Shown: positions 46,366 through 59,399, counted from the stretch's first letter. The stretch: 64,000 nt of DNA from Arthrobotrys musiformis (GCA_036971715.1 JAVHJL010000011.1:930001-994000); one strand, 5' to 3'. The notes: a model not told the origin generated them from the sequence alone. Numbers and translations: made by a program.

Positions 46366-47558
46366 TCCACAGGATGCGCGAGCTTCTTTTTTGCTATTTT
46401 TTTTTGGTTTCCATTTAGAGTTCTTGATTGGCAAGATTCTTCCCTTTTTAACGTGGCGTTTTTGGTGGAAGATGTAACGCTATTGCGTGGGGGAAGTTAG
46501 GGCAAATCGGGCCGATCAAGGCCACGTGCAGGGATTGGATTTAGAGCTTCGATTTGGTATTTACCACGTTTTCACCGTCGGTTTTCTAGAATTTTTTTTT
46601 ATGGAGGGGCCGTTTGGTTGGAATTGGAGGGGTTCAAAGGTTTGTTACGATGCTGTGTCAAAGGTCTACCAATTCTCAATTGTCTATATTCAATTTTCAA
46701 AAAAAAATCTAGATTGTCATGAAATATCCAGGCATTTCGTTTACACCATATAAATTTTTATATACGTATAGTCTCGAGCTCAAGCCAGCGCATAGAGCCA
46801 AAGATAGCTACGGCAGCAATTGCGCAAAGCCATTCCTCCATGGCGCGATAAACCGCAAAACCAGATCCACTCATTATTTTAGAAATCCGCACAGGTAGCA
46901 CAGCGCACAAGCGCTTCCATATAAATATAAATAGCGACAGACACTTGATGGCGAGGCCGGGGGGCGCATAAACCACCTACCCACCCATGAAACTTCGGCA
47001 CAGATAATGCGATTATTTTTTATCAAGTCTAAAAAATTCTTTTCTGCTTGAGGATTCAAGTTTATGGGAAAGGGAATCGGTAGGAATGATTCGGTGGCCG
47101 GTTTTTCTTGCATAAAGGATGTATGTTTCAGATAGCACGATAGCTGTCCGCAAATCTAGAGATATGGATGTTAGTACAGTTGATTAAAACAACCAATCAA
47201 CGGAGAAGTGTTCGGTTTGTAGAATCTAGATTTTAATGTATCGATGGCGGAATCAACGCATTGCATTGAGGGCAAGATAGCGATACAGTTTTAAAAATAC
47301 AATTTGTTTAAAAGGAAAGAGAATACTATTGGCTGGTCTCGTTCCCAGCTATTGGCCAGAAATATATTAATATATGAGGCTCATAGATATACCACAGTTA
47401 GATAGATACTAAGTACTTTTAATACTTGTGAAAACATCCTCAAAGAACACAAGCACAGCGTCCTCGGCGCCTCCTAAAATGCCACAAAACCAACACAAGC
47501 CGAAAATCGAACTTTTAGACACCCACCGCCCCACCCCTCAATAAAAGATTAACGGCGT
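46366..47558. other. Gene-free interval
   Basis: About 1.2 kb, AT-rich, no supported gene. The 14-base block GGTCTCGTTCCCAG at 47335-47348 is identical to the right end of repeat cluster B (9588-9601). Confidence 0.5.
47335..47348. repeat. Lone end block of the dispersed repeat
   Basis: Fourteen bases identical to 9588-9601. The rest of the element is not seen around it, so this could be a fragment or a chance match. Confidence 0.3.
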
Positions 47559-48081
47559 CTAACCAGCCGTCGTAGTAACCGGAGGATTGCTCCCAAAACT
47601 ACACGGCACAACCAACGGCGAAAACGTCGGTTTCGGCATCCCATCACACCACTCCTTACACGTCCTCGTCGAACCCCTGGGACACACCAACAACGTCGTG
47701 CACGTCGTCAAGGTCGTCTCGCAATCCAACTCCGTGGCCGTCGCGGTCGGCGTGAACGTAGTAGTAGGCGGCTCATCCCGTGGGCTCACGGGGCTTGGGA
47801 TTTTGGTACAGTACGAGTTGTAGGCGTTTATGGTGGTGCAGGTTGATCCCGGGAGGCAGGATGTGCGCAGTTGCCAGCGGATTCCACCGCACTGTTGATT
47901 TGGGTTTGGTTAGTTACTTTTTTATTCGGGTGCTTGTTTTATCAATTTATACGGAGAGGGGTGGGGGTGGGAATTAGGTGGGATGGAGTTGTAGAGTGCG
48001 TACTAATCCGTCCGAGATGGGTAGTTGTGCGACTGCTTGGCCGACGATGGCGGATATGAGTGCAACAGTCGCGATGTGCAT
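47559..48081 (-). CDS. Small secreted protein with CBM1 cellulose-binding domain
   Basis: Two exons (48081-48004, 47891-47559) with a 112-nt intron give 136 residues. Residues 1-19 are a signal peptide (ISAIVGQAVAQ). The exon joint leads into CGGIRWQLRTSCLPGSTC and TTINAYNSYC, the CGG-x-W ... C-x4-G-x2-C ... N-x-Y-x2-C pattern of the fungal type 1 carbohydrate-binding module, which binds cellulose. A Pro/Thr linker follows. Then there is a second Cys-rich segment (C..TTC....C......CKEWC....C) that I do not recognise. No catalytic domain is present, so this is a stand-alone CBM1 protein and an effector-like or wall-binding candidate. In exon 1 the usual YGQ before CGG is replaced by DGL, perhaps because the exact splice site differs slightly. 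Confidence 0.72.
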
Positions 48082-50623
48082 TTTGAGTTTTTGGAGTTTT
48101 TGGAGGTTTGAGTAGTCTATGTTAATTATCGAGGGTCCGAAGGTACCTAGGTGTGTTTATTGGCATACAGCTCGTAACTTAGATTCGATATTCAGATCGG
48201 TATTTATATTTATATAATTCCATTCCAATTGCAACTTCATATTTTAGAATGAATCACTCCTGAACGAAAATACCTCGAAATCATACCAAGACCCAAAGCT
48301 GGCTAAATGCCCTCCAGCTGAGAGGCCTAAAAAACTCGATATCAACAGCGAGACCATATCAACTTAACGTTATATTAACGTTAAGATCGTAAGATATTCT
48401 CCTTTCTCCACAAGTTGCAGCCTTAAAAATGGATTCTGTGCTACCAAGCCGGAGACTCGCCTATGCGGAACCGTCCAGCCGCTGGGCTCTTCGGCTAATA
48501 TATGAAACGAGAACATGCTAATATAATGCCTATGTTTGCATGAGCAAATCGGAGTACCTTAGATGTGAATTTCTAGATTCTCATTAAGTAAAGTATTGAT
48601 ATGAGCCGGTTCGCGGGTCTCGAAGTTGCTGTTCGGACGCCAAATTTCTGGGCTTCTTTTCAGGTCCCCCTATTTTAGTTCCTCGTCTTAAGATCTTGAT
48701 ATATATGCCGGGACTTGTCGTGACCATTGGTATCGTTGAGACCTCTTCATGTCTCTTTAGGCCCCAATCTAACATCACAACACAACCAAATGCAATGTGA
48801 CGTCCTTTCTAGTAGTCTCTCCTAATTTAGCCCACAATATCACGTTTCTCTTTCCCTGAAGGGTTAATGCGATCTGTAGACTACCCTCTTGGGAAGTCAA
48901 CCAGTGTGATCCCTAATCCCAAGATAGTTGTTTCCGTCAAACTAAGGAATTTATTCGGCCCGCACTAGACTACAGACGTATCAGGAAATGCGGTTGATAG
49001 CACTATCACAACGTGATCTTAACATGCATCTGCTGAAACTGCATATGCGCAGTTCTTATAAAGGGTGTTTAAAATCTACGGATAGATCTTTGGCGTTTAT
49101 GCATCGCGCGGGGGGGGAATATCTACCGCTCTCGTGCGCGGACGGAGCGTTTTTCACATGTCTCATTTTTTTTTGGTAAATTTCCTAAATTGGGAACCGA
49201 TCGAGATGTGTGATCTTTGGCTGCAGCCTTTTGTTTCCGGGAACCGGGATGGCTTTTTCGTATCTCGATTGTTTTTTTGTTGAAGAGGAGTATTCAGCAT
49301 GTGAATCTCTTACTCGATTTGAATGTTCAATCGAGTGTTTACGGTCGATCGCGACGGGTCAGGGAAAAGTTTTCTTAACGGCGAATCGAATCCAACTCGT
49401 CTCGATTTCTCAACACAAATAAGTTTTTTTTTTTTTCAATTCTGGACTTCCTTCTCGCCGTCTAGCGCTGACAAAAATCCAACATGGGTGGACCATAACT
49501 GATCTTCAGGAACGGGTGGGAAAACGGCTCGGCTGCCTTGCCACGAAGGAAAGACCGGCTGAGCCTTCGAGGACCCGAGTATGTTGCCGCCGGTTCAGTA
49601 GACATCTATATTGTATTATGCCAGACAGTTGAGCATGTAAAAAAATTTGTGAAGTCCACATATGGCAGCCAAGTTTTTCAAGAATATGAACTCGCTCATT
49701 ATCCCACGATGTATTAGACGACGAACAGTTTACTCCACTGAGACCTAAACACCGCCGTTAAAACAAAGTCTCCATCGTAACGAAGCGCCTCATAAGGTTG
49801 AGCGTCAATTTTTCACCAAAATGGACTTTTAAGAGGGCGCTTGATTGCCTTCTTAAGCCGAGACATGTTAAAAATAATTCTGGGGAGCAGAGTTTTTCGC
49901 TCCGTTAAGCATACTGATTTGACTCAATTTTTCCATGTGAAAAATTTTTCCCTTTGCACAGACAAATCAGGAAACTTTATTCTGGAAGACAATTGAATAT
50001 TTCGATCGATTCGATCCTAGGTAATAGAGTGGGAAAAACGGTCGAAAGCCATGAATAAGAGAGCTCTTATGACAAATTTTTTCATCCATCGCCTGCCTTT
50101 TCCTACGAAGCTTGGAGCTATGTCAGGGTAGCTTTCCCAAACTCGATAGCTATAGCTGCAAACAGCTCATGGATAGCTGGTTATCTGGATACATGCAGCT
50201 CACCACCCATGACAAGATACACACCGTGTGTAGAACAAACGAGTACAGAACATGGAGGTCCAAGAAATACGGTTCCTGAAAACAGCTCTTGTAGAGATCA
50301 AGGGAACTGTGGCGTAATATCCCATCTGCTGTGACACCCCAACACATGGTTTCGAAATCAGCAGGAGCGTGTGTGAGGGGCACGGGTAGCTATCGATCGG
50401 TCTAACGAGAATCGATAACGATAATTAGATATTAGCTTCGAAAATTGGGCTTCCGAACTGTTGTAAATTTTAATTTTAATTTATTATCGTGACTTCGAGC
50501 TCGACATGCTACAATCGATGCAACCACTCGATGTAAAATTGAGGAAAACAACTGCATAACGTTTTGCCCAACATAAAAAAACCACAAGTAAATGCCAGTG
50601 CGAATGTGTATCGTATGTAATAT
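48082..50623. other. Gene-free interval
   Basis: About 2.5 kb with only short frames and no motif on either strand. A G run lies near 49111-49118 and T runs at 49168-49175 and 49427-49437. I see no gene. Confidence 0.5.
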
Positions 50624-51019
50624 CTACACCGAAGTCAAGCCCATCCAACCCCAGCCGGCGACCAAAACCGCACAGGTAGCACGGAAAACTCCTCGTCCAG
50701 GCACGCCAACCTTCCAGCACAACCACCCGTCCAAAATCCCAGTGGTTCCGATGCAAGCTAGCATAATATCGACGCCTCGATACATCCGTTGGGCAAACAT
50801 CATGTAAATCGACAACCCAAGAGCGACCGTACGGATCGCAGAAACCGTAAACGCATCCTGCGCGTCTTTGGATTTTACGAGGTAGAGCGGCAGGCCGAAT
50901 TCGTGCATTGCGTATGCAGGATTGAAGAATGGAATCGCACCACCGAAAGTCAAGGTGGTGCCGATTATCAGCCCTGGGATGTGACGTGTGGAAAAGTTAT
51001 TTAAAATCGTTGAGGCCAT
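50624..51019 (-). CDS. DUF4267 family membrane protein
   Basis: Intronless, 131 residues from the ATG at 51019. Four hydrophobic segments are visible (about residues 14-34, 62-80, 84-100 and 108-128). The pattern includes IPGLIIGTTLTFGGAIPFFNP, the helix FTVSAIRTVALGLSIYMM, and IGTTGILDGWLCW. This matches the small four-helix fungal proteins of DUF4267, whose function is not known; members sometimes sit in secondary-metabolite clusters. No such cluster is seen here. Confidence 0.8.
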   Translation of the reverse strand: MASTILNNFSTRHIPGLIIGTTLTFGGAIPFFNPAYAMHEFGLPLYLVKSKDAQDAFTVSAIRTVALGLSIYMMFAQRMYRGVDIMLACIGTTGILDGWLCWKVGVPGRGVFRATCAVLVAGWGWMGLTSV

Positions 51020-54000
51020 GGCTTTGGCCTTTGACTAACTGGGGGATTGATCCGCAGATTATCCCGTCTGGATTGATTGATAATGATGATTGGGTGTGAT
51101 CTTTTTATTTTATTTTTCTAGATGAACGAATAATTGTTGAGGTCGACATCGAGCCGTGTCCAACTGTACAAAATACGAAATGTTATAAAATATACCCCGC
51201 ACCGTTTTGTTCGGCAGTTGGGCGAGCTGTGATGTTGTCCCCAGCAGGCCCAACTCTCAATAAATTTATAAAGCCACACGACGATGACTCTAACAGCCAC
51301 GTCTATAATTATTCGAAGCCGCCTCATTGTAGGAAAACGGGCTTGAGAGAGTACTATTTTCACATGCATTAAAATGAATTTTCTCTAGCTAGATAAGCGC
51401 AAGGTTCTAGATGGAATTATGAAGCTCGGCCTCGATCACTTAGTTAACTCCGGTGATAAATGAGGATATGAGGTAGCTTAGCTCATAGCTCAGCTCAGCT
51501 CAGCTCACGGTTGTATGTAACCTAATTGCATATCTCCAGGACATGCGCCAAGTTAGAGCTACTAAGCTAAGGGAGCTATCCGGCAGCTTCAAGCAGCCGA
51601 ATATGCATATGTCGACATCAATAATCATGCTGGAAGATAAACTCTCCTTGCTTTGTAATTTAACATCCTGCATTCGGGTTCAGGTTCAGAAGTTGATTGT
51701 AACATTGATACCTTGTGCTCCCACAAAACGAGCAAGCTCGTGCTTGAAAGTTTTCCGGTCCCTTCTCTCCACACGAAAGCAGGAGAGCATCTGTGGCTTT
51801 GACAGGAGGAATGTGAAATTAAAACACATTTTCATTGTTAACTGTTGTCTTTTGTGCTTCCAGCCCAGTGGTCCTACGATCTGTGACTGTGATATCGCAC
51901 CTGCATTTTGCAGTTGCAGATCGAGTTCGAGAGAGCCAAGGCAAACCAACATCACGGGATTTTACGCGAAAGGGTTCCTGAACACGAAAACCCACTCACA
52001 TGGAGACACGACGACACAACACGGCAAGAAAAAGACCGCTCACGAGTTGTACGTTATGGAGATTCTGCGATAATATTCCGAGGCTTATAGGAGCTCTGAG
52101 TGATGAAAATTCTGTCCCGGTCCTGCTTCCTACGGAAGCTTCTGGGCCTTCCACGAGTTTACCCAATCCTGGTGAGGATCCGGAATGGAAAAACCCACAC
52201 CGATGCTCGGGCCAAGCTAGCTCTTGAGAGCGGTATTTTTGTTGGAAGAATCGAATCGAAAAGAAAAGGCCTTCAAAGGCTGAAAAACAGTGATTCGCCC
52301 AGGACTAGGTTTCTTTCACGTCGAGCCTCAGAGCTGCAAGGAACAAGGACTGGGAAGGAAGCCAAGCATCTGAACAGAGCAGGCGAATGAGAATTTTGGA
52401 AACTCCCGCACCACCTTTGTGAAGCTTTTGAGTTTCGTCTATCCTCATGCCCGAACACATCAGCGCTGTCGTTCGTTGACCGCGGGACTCGGGCAAAAGA
52501 GCCTTTGAGCGACACTAATGCAAGAACGTGGTCATTTTTCGCCGTTGGCAAAGAAAGCAACATCGACGGGCTATTGGATGGGGAACGGGAAGGATTCCAG
52601 GAACTGGATCGTGAATGAACCTTCGCCGCCCCACCTTTGCGCTTGCATTGGCTTTTTGGCTGCCGTTCCCTAACTTACCAGGCCATCGGTGTGTGTGCGC
52701 CTTGTGCTGCTCGCCAACGCAAGGTACCAGAAACAAGAACATTGACCCACCCACACCAGTTCATTCTCGGTCAAAGACAAAAAGACCACAAAAATAAAAA
52801 TCTGTCGGCATTTTAGGCAAGTTGAAGAGTTTCCCAATCAAGGTTGGTTTTCCCGAATGGATTCGTGCAAGAGGCGGCCATATTTCGTAGGATTTGTGCA
52901 TTGCGCCGCCGTCTGAAAACGACGGTTTCGGTCACGGATATAGGGTGAAGATAGGGGGATTTTGGTATCGTTAGGATCGCACAAGTTTGAATCGCACAAT
53001 TGTGTAAGTTTTGTGCTTCACCGGATAACAATTGACAAATGCGATACATCGAAGGGGAGAAGGGAGCAATGATGCAAGAGCCGCTAGCAGCCTTCCATGA
53101 AAATGTTGTTCCAAAGCACAGACGGGTGAGGGAGTAAAAAAAAAAAAAAAAAAAACTCTGTTGCGGCGCTGCTAGTGGGGACGCCCGATTCTGGTTCTCT
53201 GGTGCCAGCACAGCAGCGTCAACATGCATAGACAGAGTAATCGCATCATCCATTCGTGCAAATGAAGAGCAAGGGAAGGGAAGGCAATTAATTGTTGATT
53301 TCGAGTTGTTCGATTGGCTAGTTGTGCCTGCGTTCCTGCAGATGGCATCCTTCCGCCGAAGCCTAGAAACATGCGACTGGCCACTGCATCGTCAACATTC
53401 TTTGTAGCTGCGATTTTTTACTCATCGTTGTTCATCAAGCTCAAGGCCTTGGTGGGGGTGATGCTTCGGACAGCGCAGTAGTCCGTGTCGACGTGATATC
53501 AATGGAAGATGTCATGCCATCGAGCTGTGAGGGAAATTAAACATATGCAAGGCACAAGGCCTCCTGGCGTCCGTCTGTCTGCCCTTTTGACTGAGTCGTA
53601 GCCGACGAAAGACAACACCCCACCACGAAGCTACTTCGGTCCAGCTAGCAGCATCGTCCACCCGAGACCGTTGAAGCCAAAGCTAACTAACTAACTAAGG
53701 AGAAAAAATCTTTTTCTTTCTCAACATAGACAAAGGCGATGTTTTGCTTATTTTGGGCTTTCAAGCTTGTTCCTTGGGATCAAGGATGTTTTTGCTGCGT
53801 CGTTCCCCTTTTCTTTTCTTTTTCTCCTTTTTCCCTCAGGCGCATAAACTTGTGAACCAGGGTAAGTTCGAGCTTACTCAGACACCAACGACAACGGCAA
53901 AGCACGAGCTTTGCCATTTTTTCCATTTTTGTTTCCAGATCTCAAATCCGCGCCATTGCGACAGCAAGGAACCACTGTCCTGGCGCGATTTATCCACACT

Positions 54001-54412
54001 GGATCTCCGAGAAGTCCCCTAACTAGGGCGCTCGTAAGGAAAGGTGCCACACAAGTCCACACAATGAGAGCCAGATTGGTAACCGGAAAAAGAAAAGAGA
54101 CGATTCCCTTCCGCTGCTCCCTTCCCCCCATGTGTCTCTCATGGGCTCTCGCCTTTTTAGCACCAACGTCTCTTGCCCTTCTCGCGAGAAGCATAAGAAC
54201 CCCCCGACCCCCCTCCGATCTCTTCTCGCTTGATAGTAGATACTCATCACATACACGTGCAAGATCTTCCAGCCTGAGCTAGTAACTCGGTATCACTCTC
54301 TTCACTTGCTGTATACACTCTCATTTGGAAATACTCCACTTCCACTCTCAATCTTATCATATCAATCCCTCTTCCTTGTTGAATTGACTTCACAATCATT
54401 CATTCATTCAAA
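51020..54412. other. Gene-free interval
   Basis: About 3.4 kb without a supported gene. It contains an AGCTC tandem array (51487-51507) and a run of 20 A (53136-53155). Several short frames overlap on both strands and share no family features. The last 300 bases are pyrimidine-rich (54280-54412), a plausible leader and promoter for the next gene. Confidence 0.5.
51487..51507. repeat. AGCTC tandem repeat
   Basis: About four copies of the pentamer in a row, preceded by related AGCTTAGCTCAT. It is a short microsatellite. Confidence 0.8.
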
Positions 54413-55359
54413 ATGAAGGCATCTACTCTCATTATCGCTGCTACTGCGGCTATCGCTTCTGCTCAAGAGTATTTCGATACGACCACCACATCGACATCGA
54501 CCTCTTACACAACTGTTACAATTTATAACACTCGAACTACTACCACTTGCATAAGCACTGTGACCTCCACTGGATATGCTCCCGACACCACTATCGCCCC
54601 AGAGCCATACTCGACAAGCGTCAGCACTTTGCCAGTCTCTGAGAGCTCGACCTCGTATATCCCAATCCCGGAAACAACTGTAAGTTTTTTTCTCGTGAAA
54701 ACCCCATCCCCTCGTATTAACGAAGGCATAGTCCTCGTCTTCTTGGTCTTCATCTTCTACAACAAGTGAATCGTCATCGACGACTTCGACATCAGTTGGA
54801 GAGGTCTCTACTACCTCATCCACGTCGACCAGTACCGAGACGACAGAGACTCCTGTATACTATGCTCCAACGACCTATATTGTGGTAAATCCCACTCTAT
54901 CATTCCATCTTGTAAATTATTTTCAGGGTAAATACTTACGCTCCTTGTGACCTTGGACAGTCGACAACATCTAGCAGCTCCAGTTCTTCCAGCACTTCTT
55001 CTTGGACCAGTTCTTCCAGCGTTGTTTCTTCAAGCGTTGCTCCTTCTACTAGCGTGGCCCCTTCCAGTACTTCTGTTTCTTCGGAGAGCGTTTACGTTCC
55101 CCCTACAACTTCTGCTTCCTGGACTACTGTTATCAAGACTACCAAGGCTCCAACACCTACTTACACTTCTGCTCCTCAGTCTACGACTACTTTCGCAACT
55201 TATACCGTTCCATCAAACAACGGTACCGGCAATGCCACATCCACCAGCGTCCCGCCACCGCCGCCAACTCCATACCCCGGCGCTGCCTCCTCGGTTTCGA
55301 CTTCCTGGGTCCTGGCTTCCGTAGCTGGCATCGTCGCCGTTGTCGCTGCTTCCCTCTAA
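54413..55359 (+). CDS. Ser/Thr-rich GPI-anchored type cell-wall protein
   Basis: Three exons (54413-54679, 54732-54884, 54961-55359) give 272 residues, all phase 0. The signal peptide is at about 1-17 (ending AIASA). The mature part is almost wholly Ser, Thr, Pro and Val, with TTTT, TSSSS and VAPS strings, hence a likely heavily O-mannosylated rod. Two Asn-Gly/Asn-Ala-Thr sites lie near NNGTGNATS. The last 20 residues are hydrophobic (VLASVAGIVAVVAASL) after small residues (PGAASS), which fits a GPI attachment signal. No enzymatic domain is present. Introns read through as Ser/Thr-like sequence only in part, so exon limits rely on GT-AG and phase. It is a plausible client of the PMT1 enzyme encoded at 33476-36832. 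Confidence 0.82.
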
Positions 55360-56875
55360 ACGCCACGATGTTTATGATTTTCCTTTAACGATCTTACACT
55401 CGCTACGATACCCCGATTTTTTCTCTAAAAAATACCTTCAATTCTCTCGTTTTGAAACATTATACCCGCAGTGCCCTCGTTGTTTCACAACTTGGACTGT
55501 TTCACGTTCTTTATGCCTTTCAAGGCGCTTCCTGGTGTTGTTGGTTGTCGAAACTTCCCTTTTGGGCTGTAGACGCTTCCTGATTGGTCAGATGTTTCAC
55601 AAAAACGTCCCACCAACACAACACATTTTCGCTCATTATCGACAACCTTTTCGCTCTGAAAAGTTTCAGAAACCTTCTATCTAACTGTTCTGGCAAAGCC
55701 CCAGACAAACACCAGCCTCAACGGCCTCGTCATTCGTTTCACTGTATTATATTTATCATTATCTTCTCGCTCGTCCCCGTTTTTACCTTTTGGATTTCGG
55801 TGTCCTCACGGAGTTACGAATATACCATGGTGTTTTTCTTTCTTCTTTTCTTTTCTTTCGGAGTTGAATCAACGGATAGACAATACCCTTCTTTCTTTCT
55901 AACCCCGAGGGTTAGCCTTTTTCTCTAATGATACCTTGAAGGTCTTCTTTGGTGCGGCTTTCACTTCTGTAATGTGTTATACTTAGTTTTATACCCAATT
56001 ACTTTTCTTTACCTTCACACTCGTTTCTTTATTTTTTATGATTGGGGGATTTTACGACTGGTAACGAACAAAAAAGAGCGCACTGCCATCAATTTTCTGT
56101 CTTGCCGTTTAGATTACGAAAGGAAAAAAAAAAGAAGCATCTTGACGATGATGAAACGCAAAAGCCTGAGGCGTTTGCATGATGTTTTTGCTTACTCGCA
56201 TTCTTCCTAACACAAAAAAATTCCTTTCTCACGTCAGCGATCCTGTCGGGACGTTTCACCCCTCTTCAATTTTTTTTCAAGGGCTTCTATTTCCAACACT
56301 TTTGCTTTGAGAGCTACTTTTGGGACTTGACTTGCTGGACTATGGCGCCCTGAGGATTAGATGCATTTTCCCTTGAGAAACTGGGTATTTGAAGAGGAAT
56401 TTTTTGGATATCAATATTTTTCTCCTGTATATATTACACAAACGTTCTGGGCAACAATGAAGAAAAATTGAGCTTGGTGTTTTAAAACCTGTTTCCCTGA
56501 TATCATCGTATTTGTGACCCTGGTGATTTGGACTATATTATTGGGAATTCGATTCGTGTTGCAATTTTCTTCAACTAGCTGATATAAAATCCATACGCTG
56601 ACATAATAAAAACTAAACCTGCCCCTCCCATCCCAAATTTTTAAAAAAGATATGTAGCAAATCTCCATCCCTCTCTTACCATCATTTACATGCATAATTT
56701 ACGACAAAAGAATTTCAATACCGAATTGATCAGAAATCCAGGACCGACAAATTTCCAAACGTAAAAAAAAAAAAACCCGAGAACGCATTTGCGCATCTAG
56801 TTCCCGGGAGAAGGTATCCATCCACTGGACCAGTGAGGTTTATGCGTCTCGAAACCTCGATCTCTAATGCCGCAG
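55360..56875. other. Convergent gene-free interval
   Basis: About 1.5 kb of T/C-rich sequence downstream of the GPI-type gene. The first few hundred bases are probably its 3' end. No gene is seen. Confidence 0.5.
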
Positions 56876-59399
56876 TTAGCCGTCACAATCACATTCGCAA
56901 TTGTCCCCAATTTCAACATGTGCCCCGTAGACATCGACGTCGTCGGTATCTGCGGCACCGGTATCGGGATTGTATACCTCGACATTAATTGGGAATACCC
57001 CTGGCATTGGTACAGGTCTAAGCCCCTTCATTTGTGCTTCCCGTATGCGCGCCTCACTCTTCAGTTGAGATAACTCCCTGCCCATCCCTTCCGCCTGCTG
57101 AGCCCTTTGTCGTAGGCTTTGTTGCATTCTGTTCATGTTCTGCTGCATTTGGTGCATACCCTGTTGTAGTGCGGCGATGGTGTCATCTTTTTCTTTCGTT
57201 GCTTCTTCTAGTTCTGTAACTATTCCGTTCGTCCTCTCCCTCTCGGCTTCCTCTGCTCTCAATCTCTCGATCAAAGCTGGATCGTTGCGAGGGCCGAGGT
57301 GCTATTTCCGACGTTGTGATTCGGTTAGCATTGGTTTTACAACTTTCAAAGATTGGAGAAAGTCGGGGGTGAGTTTTCTGTGCCGTGGGGCATGTCATAC
57401 CTCGAGCATGAGCTCGAATAATCGGAGGGCACCCGGGACATTTTCTCCTGAGGATGATGATTGAGGAGTGTTCAGGGTTATGGATGTCGAAGTAGTTTGC
57501 AGAGGTCCGGGCCGGGCCTGTGCGGGTGTCTATATCGTATTAAAACGCGGCAGTTAGAAATTGGTAAACATATAAAAGGTATTGTTGTTTGCGAGAGCGA
57601 TTTTGGAACTAAAAAAAATAGTTTCTTCACAGCTTACAGACCGACTTTGCACTGGGGGATTGCTGCCGGTCTGAGGTTTGGCTGGGACTGGGCCCTGAGT
57701 GGGAGGCTGCGGAGGCTGCTGATATTGTTGCTGAGGTGGTTGTTGCTCTTCTTGTTGCTTTTCTTTACATTCTTCATATTCATCATAATCATCATCATAT
57801 TCTTCATCTTTAAGCTCTTCCCCCTCGGGCTCCTCACCCCCAGGCCCCTCTCCTTCAGGTTCCTTCTCCTCACCATCCTGCTGGTTTGGGTCCTGTGGGT
57901 ATTGTCCTGGATATGGCGGTTGTCCTTGGTATGGTGGCCTTCGTTGGGGTCCCTGTTGTTGCTGCCCGTCGTATCTTTGTTGGTTCCGCTGGGCCTGAGG
58001 CCCATGTGAATAGGGGCCTTGTTGGCCCTGTGCTGTATTCTGGCCTGGGGGTCCTTGATATACTTGTGGTGGTGGTTTGATTCCAGGTAAATTTTGGCCT
58101 TGGGGTGCCTGAGGTGCCCTTTGGCCTTGTGGTGGTGGTTGGGGCCTCGGCGGATAATTCCCTTGAGGTCCTGGGGGACTTTGCTGAGTACTTGGGGGCT
58201 TCTGGTTTTGAGGCCCATTTGGGCCTCGGGGTGGTGGCGGCCCGCGTGAATAATCTTCTTGGGGTAGTCGGGGGCATTGGGGCACTTGGCGGCCTTGGGG
58301 CGGTTGTGGAGTAGTGGATGATGGTGCTCTTTGTGGATAAGGCGGCTGTGGGGCCTGTGGGCTTCTTTGATTTGGAGAAACTTGTTGAATTGAAGGCCTT
58401 TTTTGACCTTGGGCTGGTTGACCATGTGAATATTGGTCTTTGGGCCCTTGATTGCTCTGCGGCGCCTGTTGCTCTTGCTGACCAGATGCCTGTCGCCCAT
58501 ATTGTCCCTGGTTTTCCTGGTATTGCTGACCCAGTTGTTCTTGCTGCTGAAATTGCTGCGCTGGTTGTGTTTGGCGGGTTTGCTGTTCTTGCTGGCGGCT
58601 TTGGGGCCGTGGATGTGGGTTTTGTTGAACGGGGGGCCGAGGAGGGGCTTGAGGCTTAGGCTCTGGGGCCTTTTGGGAGTGCACTGGTGTTGTAGTTTGA
58701 GACTGCGTCGCTGGTGGTTGAGATTGAATAGCTAAAGGTTCTCTAGGTTGTTCTTGCGGCTGGTGTACAACTGGGAGAGGTTGCGTGACTGCGGGGCTGT
58801 GAATCGTAGATATAGTTACAGATACCGCAGCCGCTGGAACAGTTATCGCGGCTCCATTCCCCAGTAGACCTTCGTTGTCTGGTGTAGGGGATGCCGGAAT
58901 TTTAACTAGTACTTCTTCAACTCCTTCAACCTTTTTTCCCTTGCGACGCTTCTTTTTATTTCTCAATCTGCAGAGTTCTAAGGGTGGCGAGTCTTCTAGT
59001 TCGCTGTCATCCTGTTACATTGATATTCCACAGCGGTGGATTAATCCCATCAACATGAAATTTGTCCCAGTGCAAAAGCCCGCGGAGCTGACCTCAAAGG
59101 GTGTGGTAGGGTAGTTCAATATTTACCTCACTTTCACTAGTGCCGGCGTAGCCAGAACTAGAGCCGTCTGGGGCGCCCCAGTGTGTATCTGCACTAGTAG
59201 TTGAAACAAATGTAAATTCGTACCCAGGGAATGTCGAACGGGTTGTAGGTTGTCTCGATCTTGAGTTTGATCTCGACCTCGCGGCTCGAGAGTATATTTC
59301 CCTTGGCTGTCTCCAGTCGAAGTCTTCAGGCTGGGGTCCTGCTGGGGCCCGGGCCTGTGATGCCCGCTTTTTTGATCTTGACCTCCTTGAACGTGTCAT
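56876..59399 (-). CDS. Pro/Gln-rich low-complexity protein with coiled coil
   Basis: Four exons on the minus strand (59399-59127, 59011-57638, 57529-57401, 57301-56876), all phase 0, give 733 residues. The start is Arg/Ser-rich (MTRSRRSRSKKRAS), a possible nuclear signal. A Lys/Arg cluster (RNKKKRRKGKK) follows near residue 110. Residues of about 160-480 are dominated by Pro, Gln, Gly and Tyr, with many PPQ, GQQ and QGP units, prion-like and intrinsically disordered. An acidic Glu/Asp/Tyr patch (KDEEYDDDYDEYEE) comes after. The C-terminal 140 residues have a strong heptad pattern (IERLRAEEAERER, LQQGMHQMQQNMNRMQQSL), likely a coiled coil for oligomerisation. The protein ends CECDCDG. I recognise no family. 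An RNA- or chromatin-associated scaffold is conceivable but is inference only. Confidence 0.75.

Noticed and set aside
49000..49422. Two short plus-strand frames of 63-70 codons
   Set aside because: Low-complexity, no start context and no homology-like motif; treated as chance frames.
52100..52563. Overlapping frames on both strands
   Set aside because: Mutual shadows without codon bias or motifs; no evidence that either is a gene.
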